From contig BTCW01000018.1 of NCBI GenBank assembly GCA_033239725.1, forward strand, positions 71,460,019-71,524,018: a DNA stretch of 64,000 bases, given 5' to 3'. Both the position numbers and the translations under genes were made by a program. The notes beneath the pieces are model-generated. The model made no database searches, was not told where the DNA came from, and saw nothing but the letters and a program-made list of their open reading frames with translations. Source of the stretch: Echinochloa phyllopogon (taxonomy: Eukaryota > Streptophyta > Magnoliopsida > Poales > Poaceae). Below are positions 35,862-46,407 of this stretch, in pieces (within the stretch, counting starts at the first letter, position 1; every line of letters starts with the position of its first letter).

Positions 35862-37670
35862 ATGGCCGTCGCCAGGCTGGTGGCCTCCGCTCCGTTCCCT
35901 GTCGCCGCGCCGCGCCGCGCCTACAGGTTCCTCTGCCCGGCCGCGTCAGGGCCCCGGGCGCTGGTGTTGGCGCCTCTCGCGGCGGCCCGGCGCGCGGCGG
36001 CGGAGGACGACGGCGAAGGGGCCGCGCTGCGGGCGGTGGCGGAGCGCGCGGCGCGGAAGCAGTCGGAGCGGCGGACGTACCTGGTGGCGGCGGTGATGTC
36101 CAGCCTCGGCATCACGTCCATGGCCGCCGCCGCCGTCTACTACCGCTTCGCCTGGCAGATGGAGGGCGGCGAGATCCCGGTCACGGAAATGGTGGGCACC
36201 TTCGCGCTTTCGGTGGGCGCCGCGGTAAGCCACGACTGACTGACTGCTCCCTTGCTCCTCCCTCCCTCCACGCGGCACGCGCGCTTCCGCTTAATTTGCT
36301 GCTCTTGGCATGGCGAGATGGATGGATGGATGATGAGGGATTTCGGGTTGGGTGCTGCAGGTGGGGATGGAGTTCTGGGCGCGGTGGGCGCACCGTGCGC
36401 TGTGGCACGCGTCGCTGTGGCACATGCACGAGTCCCACCACCGGCCCCGCGACGGGCCATTCGAGCTCAACGACGTCTTCGCCATCGTCAACGCCGTGCC
36501 GGCCATGTCCCTCCTCGCCTACGGCTTCTTCAACCGGGGGCTCGTGCCAGGGCTATGCTTCGGAGCGGTCAGTCAGTAGTCGTCCTCCATCCTTTCTTTC
36601 CTGCCCCGCGTTGCTTTCTCGCCCACCTCCACGAAAAACATTAGAATTTGACCAAGCGTGTTAAACGTGGTGGTGGTACCCGTATCGAATTGACAGATCA
36701 TCACCAAACCTAACAATAACGATCACAATTCACACGTCCACATCCACGTCCACGGTCGGCGGCCGCCCGGTGAACCCATTCAACCAGTGGTCAAAAAGGC
36801 TGGCAGAGAGTATACTTACTTGAAACACCGGCAGAGAGAGGGAGATCATAGCAGCGATTAGCGTGCTCTGTACTCCCTCCGTCCCAAAATAAATACACTT
36901 CTAGAGTTTAAAACTAGTCCCACAAAAAATGCTACTTTGACCCACCTACCATAAAAGACAAAGAGTATCCGGAAGTTTCTCATATAAAAGACAAGCTAGT
37001 ATCTAGATGATTCTCACAAAAGACAATGGGTATTTTCATAATTTTACATCTAGTATTGGTTTGCGTGCGTGGTCTTAGAATTGCATTTATTTTAGGACGG
37101 AGGGAGTAGTATCTGGTATGAAAAGCTGTTTTGTGCTGTCGCGTTGCGAATGGCGATGCCGAAAGGGGTAGAGAGAGAGAGAGGCATCAAATCAACAACG
37201 GTCACACATCCTGACGTGTCAGGCCTCTGGGCAATGCGTTTCGCAGGGCCTGGGGATCACGCTGTTCGGGATGGCGTACATGTTCGTGCACGACGGCCTC
37301 GTCCACCGCCGCTTCCCAGTGGGCCCCATCGAGAACGTGCCCTACTTCCGCCGTGTCGCCGCCGCCCATCAGGTCCTCCGCTCCTCCTCTCCTACCTGCC
37401 GCTGCCGGCGATCTCCTGCCTCGTGCTAACTCCTGCTGATGCTTTGCAGATACACCACATGGACAAGTTCCAGGGCGTGCCCTACGGCCTCTTCCTCGGC
37501 CCCAAGGTTGGTTTGGGTTCAACTCCAACTGTTCACACCATCATTTGATTGCTGCAGATTTCAAATTGACCAATCTGCAGGAGCTCAAGGAGGTGGGAGG
37601 GACCGAGGAGCTGGAGAAGGAGATCAACAAGAGGATCAAGAGGAAAGGGACCTTAGATGCCATCCAATAA
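35862..37670 (+). CDS. HYD (crtRB/BCH): beta-carotene 3-hydroxylase, plastid
   Basis: Five exons, 35862-36224, 36361-36567, 37247-37372, 37450-37506 and 37581-37670, join to 280 residues. The enzyme hydroxylates the beta rings of carotenes to make zeaxanthin, using a non-haem di-iron centre in plastid membranes. An N-terminal transit-like region rich in Ala, Arg and Pro ends near residue 60. Two hydrophobic segments follow (LVAAVMSSLGITSMAAAA; EMVGTFALSVGAAVG). The histidine motifs that hold the iron are all present: HRALWH, HESHH, HDGLVH and HHMDKFQGVPYG. The C terminus ELKEVGGTEELEKEINKRIK is typical of plant BCH. Length is normal. A Stowaway MITE sits in intron 2. Rice DSM2 and maize crtRB1 are family members; which paralogue this is cannot be told here. 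The start is the ATG in the context CAGCCATGGCC. Confidence 0.96.
36873..37106. mobile_element. Stowaway-type MITE in hydroxylase intron 2
   Basis: Termini CTCCCTCCGTCCCAAAATAA and its inverse TTATTTTAGGACGGAGGGAG, flanked by the TA target duplication (36871-36872 and 37107-37108). These are the hallmarks of Stowaway (Tc1/mariner-derived) MITEs. It lies wholly within intron 2. Confidence 0.93.
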
Positions 37671-38198
37671 GATCTGCCTGCTACTGTATACACCTGAAGC
37701 AGTGCATTCCTCTGCTTCTCCCATTAGAATCGATCTTCTAGTGCTTTGATCTGTGTAGCCCTTATATATACCACTAGTGTGTGTAGTGTATGTCCTCCTT
37801 TCTGTCAATAGATGAGCAGAGGAATAATCTAGTTACAGGTGGCAGCTCGTGCGTGATTCCTCTTGCGAGGTGCGCGATTGGGACGGGACGGTGGAGCACG
37901 CTGCCGGTGATACGGGGTTGGTTGATGCTTACCACTGCTAATGCTGATAGTGTTGTAGTAGTATCCTCTGTATGGATGCATTGTACAGCGATATCCTGCC
38001 GCTTGCCGGTTACAGTGGCTCTCCCTTTTTCGTGTCTTGTTTAAAGAACAGTGCCATTATAGTACTTTCTTGCTGCACTGAAAAATTATCCACGCCCCAT
38101 CTTTCTATCTATTCCTGCAATGTCTTTTCCCCTCCACCGCGAAAACGATGCATGGACTGCAAGGTCTTGTGAACAAATATTGTGCTGGGGCCATGACG
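37671..38198. other. 3' flank of the hydroxylase gene
   Basis: Probable 3' UTR and downstream DNA. No additional gene or repeat was recognised before the LINE fragment. Confidence 0.4.
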
Positions 38199-38934
38199 AT
38201 TTTTTTTATCGAATACATATCTTTGAATTAAGAGAGATGAAAATATTTACAACGACGCTTGTGTTGCGCCTGAGCCGCCTAGACCCACCTAAAACCACAT
38301 TTTCTTTATTACAAGAATCAGCAACCTAAATAAAGGGTGCCACTTGCTACTTAGCGATTACTCGCGTACTAAACAGCCTAGATCACGAGCTCCGGCCAAG
38401 ATCCACTGCTCACCTTGCATCTGGATGGTCATCAACATTCCTTGCACCGGTGTTTGCTCACCACGAAACACTCTTGCGTTCCTTTGTTTCCAGATTTTTC
38501 ATGTTACTAGCGCTACCAACGTATTGAAGCCTTTCCTTCTTGTGGCCACTCCATCCTCTTCTTGCTTGCGACCACCAGTCCTGCAGGGAGTCTTGAGCCC
38601 CCGGGTCGGCACACTGTTGTCCTAGTGTTGTTGTGATGCTCGCCGAGACTTGTCTTGTTAATGGACAGAACACGAAGAGATGATTGTTGAATTCCGGAGC
38701 TTGGCCAGCATAGAGGCAATCCACCATGGTGACCGGTCCATGTCGGTGACAGCGATCCGCCATCCAATGTCGTCTCTCGAAGGCCAGCCAAAGAAAGATC
38801 TTAACTTTCATAGGGGCACTATTTCCAAACAAGCTTTGAACCCTCAAGGGCGATCGATCCCTGATGAAGTGCACGTCCGCCGACCAGGCTGTGTATGCCC
38901 CATTGCTTGTCCAGCGCGAAATGACAGTTATATT
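38199..38934 (-). mobile_element. LINE (non-LTR) retrotransposon 3' fragment
   Basis: On the minus strand a damaged frame (part at 38458-38874) shows the reverse-transcriptase zinc-binding domain of plant LINEs: APMKVKIFLWLAFERRHW, HRHG, then the half-preserved CPLTRQV. After a frame break, TLVALVTWKIWKQRNARVFRG is the usual LINE C-terminal block. The 3' end at about 38199 finishes in a short A tract, as expected. The upstream endonuclease and reverse transcriptase are absent, so the copy is 5'-truncated, the common outcome of target-primed reverse transcription. It ends at the MITE/gypsy junction. Confidence 0.8.
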
Positions 38935-38939
38935 ACTAC

Positions 38940-40302
38940 TGTAACACCCTAAAATTCCATCACAAATAAATCATAGCAACTTGGTTTAATTTAATTTTTT
39001 TAAGGACTTAATTAAATTTTTAAATTAATTTGAGCCTAAAAATATTTAAACATCATTTAAATAATTTTGGAGCAACAAGTGCATGTGCATCATATTTGAT
39101 TTGCATGTATTTTGTTGATTTGTGTGTGAATTTCAAAATCATGAAAAAGTCCAGAACCGCTCCCTCAACTCTCTCTCCAGCTCTCTTTTTCTCCCGCGGC
39201 CCATCTCCCTCTCTCCCTTTCTGTTCGGCCCAGCACCGCGCGCGCGGCCCAGCTCCCCTGCCGGCCCACTCGCTCTCTCCCTCTCTTTCTTTTCCCCTGC
39301 TCCGCCGGCCTGCCCGCCGCTTTCGGCCCAGCAGCGGCCCGAACTTCTTCCTCTCCCTCTTCTCGCGTCACTGGCAGGCGGGCCCCGCTCGTCAGCCCCT
39401 CCTTCTTCCCCTTCCTCCGACGCCTCTCCCCTGCCTCACTGCCGACCGAGCCGCTCGGCCTCCCCCGCGTCGCTCCCTCTCCCGCGTCCCTTCCCCTCCT
39501 ATCTCCATTGAGCCGCTGCAACGCTCGCGCCACTCCAATCGCTCGCTCTCCCATCGAAACGCCCGCACCACCGAGCCCTCCCACCGCCGATCGCCATTGA
39601 TGGCCGGCCCATCCTTTCCCCTCGGCACCGACCCTTCCCACTCTCCTCTTCGCCCTACTTATACCTCGGTCGAGCCCCCCAAGAACCCCTTCGACCCCTC
39701 GCGCCACCCATTCCCCTCGGAGCAACTCCAATTTCCGCCGCCGCCATCGCCGGAAATAATTGAACTTAAAGATGGAATCTAAATCGTGGTTTTAACCGTG
39801 GGTTTTGGAATAAGATGTTCTTTTAAATGCTTAAGTGGGTTGGTATAAACTTACATCTAGTAAATAGGAAATTGCTAATAAAACTTGCTCAACTCTAAAA
39901 AGCTCACTGCTGTGAACCATAGCCTATCCTTGTGGCCTTGCATTTTCACCCCGCTTGCTGAGTACCTAGTTAGGTGTACTCACACTTGCCATTGCTGATT
40001 CAGAAGAAGGAAATGGAGAAGAATACTACAGCGACTACGATGAGTTCTGAGGCTTGCGTTTTCCCCCAGTCAAGATGCCTGTGGAAGATGGAAGCTGAAG
40101 ACGCTTCGTTTAGCTATCGCTTGTTTTGCGGTAAAGACCTTCGTGTCTCCCGAGAGTGTAATATGAATATTATAATAAATCTCTTCTAATTTAGAACACT
40201 GTGTTTCGATATTACACTCTTTTGTCTATCATATGTGTGTAAACATGATCCTGGCGCACATATGAAATGCACTTGGTTTTCCTTCGAAAATCGGGTGTGA
40301 CG
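38940..40302 (+). repeat. gypsy 5' LTR, internally deleted
   Basis: 1363 bp. It matches the 3' LTR from its start to about 39740 and again from 39757 to the end. The segment equivalent to about 47209-49012 is missing, with a short junction sequence (about 15 bp) between the two matching parts. The long GC-rich open frames in the first half (both strands) recur in the other LTR and are not genes. Confidence 0.93.
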
Positions 40303-40306
40303 GGAG

Positions 40307-40318
40307 TGGTATCAGAGC
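40307..40318 (+). other. gypsy primer binding site
   Basis: TGGTATCAGAGC five bases after the LTR end, a 12-base complement of initiator tRNA-Met. Confidence 0.93.
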
Positions 40319-40511
40319 AGTATTGACTGTAGGACGCAGCCTTAAGTTAGAACTGGTCGGAAATTAAGGACTCAACATCTAGAAAGCCATGTCATCTTTC
40401 AAAATTCCCCTATGTTCGCATAAAAATCTAATTTATATTATTTCTTTTTGTTAAAAGATCTCATCATTTTGATTTATTCTATACTGAGTCAGTTTCCTTT
40501 TTCTTTGTCAG

Positions 40512-41537
40512 ATGGTTCGTGAGTTTCAGACCGCTCGTGCTGTCACCGGAGGTTCACGCCCTGCTGGACCGTCAGTTCCCCAGCACCCCGTGGAGGCACC
40601 CGCTGAGGAGGTCCCGGTTCAGGTACTGCCTGAGGCACAGGCAGAGGCACAGGAGGAGGAGCCACCTCAGCTCTTCGACGGCACTGTGCTCGAGGTGGAC
40701 GCCGACGGGGACATGGTGATTCCACCAGCTGCTCCTGCTGCCGGCGACGCTGCACCGGACGCTGCTGGAGGTGACCCGGACGACTCTGGGGACGACAGCA
40801 ACGAGGAGGAGCCCAGTGACGGGGATGACCCCGACATGGAGGTGGACGACCAGGAGAACGACAACAACAACGACGAGGAAGATCCAGAGGAGCCCCGCCA
40901 GCGTGGTCTGGAGTACCACCTTCACGCCTCGTTGGGTGGGACCGGGCAGTTCTGCAGACTGCTGGAGGAGCTACTGGGGTTTTTAGAGTTCACTCTAAAG
41001 CCTCAGTACGTGGTCGAGCACTTCGAGGAGCCCGGCCTGGAGGACTACTACACAGCTCAGGTACACATCCGGGTACCTCAGCCAGAGGCTTCCGGATGGA
41101 GGATCCGTTCGACACACCACAGCTGTGTTCCCTTCTCCACCGAGGACGCCGCCATCAACGACGCCGCCAGGAGAGCACTCTACTCCTACAGCTACCGTTT
41201 CCGCGACCAGCTGTACTACTCCGACTTCCGCCACGTACCCAGCCGACCTGTTGGTACTGAGGACACGGTGGTACCCGCTTCTCAGACCGGAGACGACCGA
41301 GTGGACGTCCTTGCTCGAGTCACCGCTGCACTCAACACCGACTTGGAGAGAGCCACCTCCGAGATCGAGGGACTGCACGGGAAGCTCCAGGACGCTCAGG
41401 CCAAGATCGCACAGCTCGAGGCTCAGCTTGCAGGACAGGCACCTCCTGAGGAGATGGTACAGCACTGCACCACGTCTTCTCCTCCGCGCAAGAAGCTTCG
41501 TTACGGCACCCCAGGAGCTACCACTAGTCTTGGCTAG
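40512..41537 (+). CDS. extra sense ORF upstream of gypsy gag
   Basis: An intact 341-codon frame between the primer site and gag. It is not a gag or pol domain. Residues 1-60 are Pro/Ala/Glu-rich. Residues 60-130 are strongly acidic (runs of D, E and N). Residues 135-255 look like a folded domain (HASLGGTGQFCRLLEELLGF; VVEHFEEPGLEDYYTAQVHI; YSYSYRFRDQLYYSDF). Residues 270-315 form a likely coiled coil (EIEGLHGKLQDAQAKIAQLE). The end SPPRKKLRYG resembles a basic nuclear signal. Additional ORFs of this sort are known in some plant gypsy elements, and I recall similar frames in grass copies, but the function is unknown. It is the only element frame here without a break, although its neighbours gag and pol are both damaged. 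Confidence 0.85.
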   Translation: MVREFQTARAVTGGSRPAGPSVPQHPVEAPAEEVPVQVLPEAQAEAQEEEPPQLFDGTVLEVDADGDMVIPPAAPAAGDAAPDAAGGDPDDSGDDSNEEEPSDGDDPDMEVDDQENDNNNDEEDPEEPRQRGLEYHLHASLGGTGQFCRLLEELLGFLEFTLKPQYVVEHFEEPGLEDYYTAQVHIRVPQPEASGWRIRSTHHSCVPFSTEDAAINDAARRALYSYSYRFRDQLYYSDFRHVPSRPVGTEDTVVPASQTGDDRVDVLARVTAALNTDLERATSEIEGLHGKLQDAQAKIAQLEAQLAGQAPPEEMVQHCTTSSPPRKKLRYGTPGATTSLG

Positions 41538-41795
41538 GAGTTGTAGATGTCTACCCTTTTTCTTTTGTTAATAATTCCGTTCCTGCGAGGACGATGCGCT
41601 GTAAATAGTGGTTGATGGTTGAAAACATGCTTGAGTTGGATCTTTGTGATGAATGGATGCTTTTGTGGAGTGATGGCCACAACTGCGTTAATAAAATAAT
41701 TAGTTTAATTAATTAATCTTAACCCCCTTATGCTTTTACTTTACTCATCTTTATCTGTTCAGTTCTTATCTGAGATACTTTTCCCTAACACTCAG
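41538..41795 (+). other. spacer between extra ORF and gag
   Basis: About 260 AT-rich bases without a frame, separating the two coding parts. Each may need its own transcript or reinitiation. Confidence 0.5.
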
Positions 41796-42158
41796 ATGGT
41801 AAACACCAGGTCAGGAGGAGGACAAGATATTCCACCAGTGATACGCGCTCATATTGCAAGTCAGAGGAATCAAGCACCACCTCCCCCACCAAACCCACCA
41901 ATGGATCCAACTATGCAACAGTTTCTGGCTGCTCAGACTCAGCTGCTGCAGACTCTCGCCGCAACAGTGCAAAACCTGCAAGCACAACAAAACCAGCCAC
42001 CACGACCAGCACCAGCACCACCACCGCCCAGAGACAAGCATAAGGAATTCATGAGCCACCGTCCGCCCACTTACTCTCACTCATCAGAATTGGATGCTGA
42101 TGACTGGCTAAAGGTGGTCACCAGAAAAACTGGAAATGACACAGTGCACCGATCGTGA
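41796..42158 (+). pseudogene. gypsy gag, N-terminal part, frameshifted
   Basis: Starts MVNTRSGGGQDIPP, the usual opening of Tekay-type gag, followed by a Pro/Gln-rich stretch and the capsid opening DADDWLKVVT. At about 42123-42131 a run of five A residues carries one base too many, and the frame stops at 42158. The capsid continues in the next frame from 42136. Confidence 0.9.
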
Positions 42159-44355
42159 GATGGTGCTATATGCTGCAGGCAGACTTGAAGGGCCAGCGGC
42201 TGACTGGTGGGACGCATACACCGCTGCACATGCCGCACCACAGAACATCACCTGGCAGGAGTTCAGGGATAGCTTCATAGCTTACCACATTCCCTCTGGA
42301 GTTATGAAGTTAAAGCAGAAGGAGTTCCTCGCACTGAAACAAGGCAACATGTCAGTCAGCGAGTACCTGGACAAATTCACCCAGTTATCTCGCTATGCAC
42401 CTGAGGAGGTCAACACTGATGCCAAGAGACAGGAACGATTTCTGGATGGTCTTATAGGGCCGCTCAATTATCAGTTGCAGAGTCACATCTTCCCAGATTT
42501 CCAGACCCTTCTGAATAAAGCTATTGGCCTGGAAAGCAAGCGCAAGGAAATTGGTGAACACAAACGGAAGTTCCAGGGACAGTCTAGCAGTAACACTCGC
42601 CCCCGCTACAATTCCTCTCAGGGTTCTTACTTCCGCTCTGGTGGACAGAATGGAGGTTATCCACAGAACATGCAGTTGCAACGTTCATTTCAGCAGCCAC
42701 AGCGCTTCAATCAGCAATCACCCCGTACTTCGAACCCTCAGCAGAATCGGTCGAACAACAATTCAGCCACTCCCCGCCCAAACAATGCCACAGGCGCTCC
42801 TATGAGAAACAATGCTCCAGTACAGCCAAATGGATGTTTCAAATGTGGAGAATTGGGACACTATGCTAACAGCTGTCCTCAGCGTGGAATGCATACTCCA
42901 CAAAGAGGCAACGAACAGAGAACTGAGAAACCTTCATCACAAGTTCGTCCAGGAAGCTCAAGTGCACAAGGCAACAGGGCTCAGCGGAATTTTGTTCGTG
43001 GAAGAGTGAACCATGTGACCGCGGAACAAGCCCAGGAAGCCCCAGGAGTTGTACTTGGTACGTTCCTTATCAATTCCATACCTGCAACAATTTTATTCGA
43101 TTATGGAGCAACGCATTCATTTATTACTGAACAATTTGTGGCAAAATATGGCATGACCATGAGGGCTATGAAAAAGCAATTATTAGTTAGTACTCCCGGC
43201 GGAGAAATGCAAGCCAGTTTATTATGCCCACAAGTGACCCTTAACATCATGGGAGTAGATTTCCCAGCTGAACTGGTAATTCTAAAATCTTGGGGAATAG
43301 ATATAATTCTGGGAATGGATTGGTTACACCAGTGGGATGGATCTATTCAGTGCCGAAAGAAGTCAGTACTCTTAACCAGCCCTAACGGAGAAAAAATGGA
43401 GTATGTGGCAACTCCCTCATCGACAGAAGGAGAAATAGTAAGTTCTATGGAAGGCAAGACTCTGGAAGATATCAAAATAGTGAACGAATATCCGGATGTA
43501 TTTCCAGATGATTTACCAGGTATGCCACCTGACCGAGATATTGAATTCAGCATTGAACTTTTACCCGGTACTGCTCCCATATCTAAGAGGCCATATAGAA
43601 TGGATGTCAAAGACTTGGCAGAACTTAAGAAACAAATAGAAGAATTGTTAAGTAAAGGGTTTATCCGTCCTAGTTCGTCACCATTGGGAGCCCCCACTCT
43701 CTTCGTAGACAAGAAAGATGGCTCTAGAAGGATGTGTGTAGACTATCGATCTCTTAATGAGGTCACCATCAAAAACAAATATCCCTTGCCTAGGATCGAG
43801 GATCTGTTTGATCAGATGAGAGGTGCAAAAGTGTTTTCTAAGATAGATCTGCGATCTGGATATCATCAATTGAGAATCCGTCCAGAGGACATTCCTAAGA
43901 CAGCCTTCACGTCTAGATATGGGTTGTATGAGTTTACTGTCATGTCATTCGGATTGACAAATGCCCCGGCATACTTCATGTATTTGATGAACAAGGTGTT
44001 CATGGATTATTTGGACAAGTTTGTAGTAGTGTTCATTGACGACATTCTGATATTCTCTCAGGATGAGGAAGAACACGAGGAGCATTTAAGACTTGTATTA
44101 CAGAGACTTCGAGAACATCAGTTGTATGCTAAGTTCAGCAAGTGTGACTTTTGGTTAAAGGAAGTTTCATTTCTTGGTCATGTTATCACCGACGGAGGAA
44201 TAGCAGTGGATCCGAGTAAAGTTCAGGATGTGTTGAACTGGAACCCTCCGAAGAATGTGTCTGAGATCAGGAGTTTTCTCGGATTGGCAGGTTACTACCG
44301 CAGGTTGATTGAAGGCTTCTCGAAGATCGTGAAACCGCTTACAACCTTACTATAG
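42136..44355 (+). pseudogene. gypsy gag C-terminus, protease and reverse transcriptase
   Basis: 739 codons. Capsid continues (AADWWDAYTAAH; FLDGLIGPLNYQLQ). A Gln/Asn-rich linker and the zinc knuckle CFKCGELGHYANSC follow (about residues 234-247). Protease shows LFDYGATHSFI where most relatives have DSGATHSFI. Reverse transcriptase is well kept: KKDGSRRMCVDYRSLNEVT, FSKIDLRSGYHQLRI, and FIDDILIFSQ with its two aspartates. In the APATFM position it reads APAYFM. The frame ends at a TAG (44353-44355) just after KPLTTLL, where relatives read through into RNase H. The stop and the upstream frameshift make this part of a broken polyprotein. Confidence 0.93.
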
Positions 44356-44406
44356 AAAGGAAAAGAATTCAAATGGAATGATAAATGCCAAGCTAGTTTC
44401 GAAGAA

Positions 44407-46371
44407 TTGAAGAAAAGATTGACTACTGCCCCTGTGCTGATAATGCCAGACATTCACAAAGGGTTCGACGTATATTGTGATGCTTCGCGTCAAGGCCTTG
44501 GATGTGTTTTAATGCAAGAAGGAAAAGTAGTGGCTTATGCTTCCAGACAACTGAGGAAACATGAACAAAATTATCCAACACATGATCTAGAATTGGCCGC
44601 CATTGTACACGCGCTGAAAATCTGGAGACATTACATGATTGGTAACAAGTGTCAGATCTTTACCGACCATAAGAGCTTGAAGTATATCTTCACTCAGAAG
44701 GATATCAATCTTAGACAACGCAGATGGATGGAATTAATCAAGGATTACGATTTGGAGATTCAGTATCACCCCGGTAAAGCTAATGTTGTAGCAGATGCTT
44801 TGAGTCGGAAAAGTCAGGCAAACATGCTTATAGCTCAGTTGAAACCGCAAGAGTTATGTTGGGAAATGGCACGGCTCAACTTAGGATTCGTGACACAGAG
44901 TGAATCTATGACCTTGGAGGTCGAATCAACACTTGAACAGGAAATCAGAAAAGGGCAGTTGACAGATGAAAAGATCAGAGAATACGAAAAGCTGATTGAT
45001 TCAGGAAAAGTTCCCGATTTTAAGAAAGATGACCAGGGAACCATATGGTTCAGAAACAGGATATGTGTGCCAGAAGACGATCGCCTACGTGAGACTATAC
45101 TGAAAGAAGCTCATGATTCGGCATACTCTATTCACCCTGGTAGCACCAAGATGTACCAAGATCTAAAACAGAAATACTGGTGGTACGGAATGAAAAGAGA
45201 TGTCGCAGCTTATGTCGCCTTGTGTGACATATGTCAAAGGGTAAAAGCAGAACATCAGAGACCAGCCGGTTTGCTGCAACCACTGAAAGTACCTGAGTGG
45301 AAATGGGAAGAAATTGGTATGAATTTCATTGTAGGTTTACCTCGTACACGCGATGGTTATGATTCCATATGGGTTATCGTGGACAGGTTAACCAAAGTTG
45401 CTCATTTTATACCAGTTAAAACCACTTACTCAGGAGCCAGGCTAGCAGAGTTGTACATGTCACGAATAGTATGTTTGCATGGAGTTCCTAAAAAGATAGT
45501 GTCAGATCGAGGCACTCAGTTTACATCACGTTTTTGGAAGAAGCTGCATGAGTCAATGGATACGAAATTGAATTTCAGTTTGGCATATCATCCACAGACT
45601 GATGGTCAAACTGAAAGGACGAATCAAATTTTGGAGGATATGTTAAGGGCTTGTGCTTTAAAGCATGGAGGTAGCTGGGATAAAAGTTTACCATATGCAG
45701 AGTTTGCTTACAACAACAGCTATCAATCTAGTCTCAAGATGGCACCGTTTGAAGCCTTGTACGGAAGAAAATGCAGAACACCCTTGTACTGGAATCAAAC
45801 GGGTGAAAGTCAACTCTTCGGACCAGAAATTATAAAGGAAGCGGAAAGACAAGTCGAGATAATTCGGGAGAATCTTAAAACCGCACAGTCACGCCAAAAG
45901 AGTTACGCTGACCCTAAGAGAAAAGAAATGGTATTCAAGGAAGGAGATTATGCTTATCTCAGAGTATCACCTATCAGAGGATTGCGAAGATTTAATGTTA
46001 AAGGGAAATTATCACCTCGTTTTATCGGACCTTTTAAAATATTGGAAAGAAAAGGAGAAGTGGCATATAGGTTGGAATTACCGGCTCGATTATCAGGAGT
46101 TCATGATGTGTTCCATGTATCACAGCTGAAGAAGTGCTCAAATGAGATTAGAGTGGAGCACTTACCACTGGAGGATTTAGAAGTAAAGGATGACTTGACT
46201 TATAAGGAGTATCCTATCAAAATCTTAGACAAGTCACAGAGGGTCACACGAAGCAAGGTAATAAAAATGTGCAAAGTTCAGTGGAACAATCACTCAGAAA
46301 ATGAGGCCACTTGGGAAAGAGAAGAAGAACTTATGGAAGAGTTCCCTCAGCTGTTCTCCGAATCTTCCTGA
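44407..46371 (+). pseudogene. gypsy RNase H, integrase and chromodomain
   Basis: Continues in the same frame after the TAG at 44353-44355 and runs 654 codons from the first Met. RNase H: DVYCDASRQGLGCVLMQ, then FTDHKSLKYIF and NVVADALSRK. Integrase has a zinc-binding H/H and CDICQ pair, then SDRGTQFTS and QTDGQTERTNQ, giving the second Asp and the Glu of the DDE triad. The first Asp, normally in a MDF block, is Asn here (IGMNFIVGLP). The GPF/Y-type module FIGPFKILERKGEVAYRLELP follows. The C terminus (YPIKILDKSQRVTRSKVIKM, then CKVQWNNHSENEATWEREEEL) is a chromodomain, which in chromoviruses steers integration to marked chromatin. Complete in length, but it depends on read-through and lacks one catalytic residue. 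Confidence 0.93.
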
Positions 46372-46407
46372 ATCTCGGGACGAGATTCTCTTTAAGGGGG
46401 TAGGATT

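Noticed and set aside
35393..36664. 423-codon plus-strand frame over the hydroxylase 5' end
   Set aside because: It reads through the promoter, the wrong phase of exon 1 and intron 1. The true frame begins at 35862 and carries all histidine motifs.
39030..39782. 250-codon frame in the gypsy LTR, repeated at 46499-47331
   Set aside because: Lies in the LTR and is duplicated because LTRs are; Ser/Pro/Arg-rich with no domain. Frames of similar length exist on the opposite strand.
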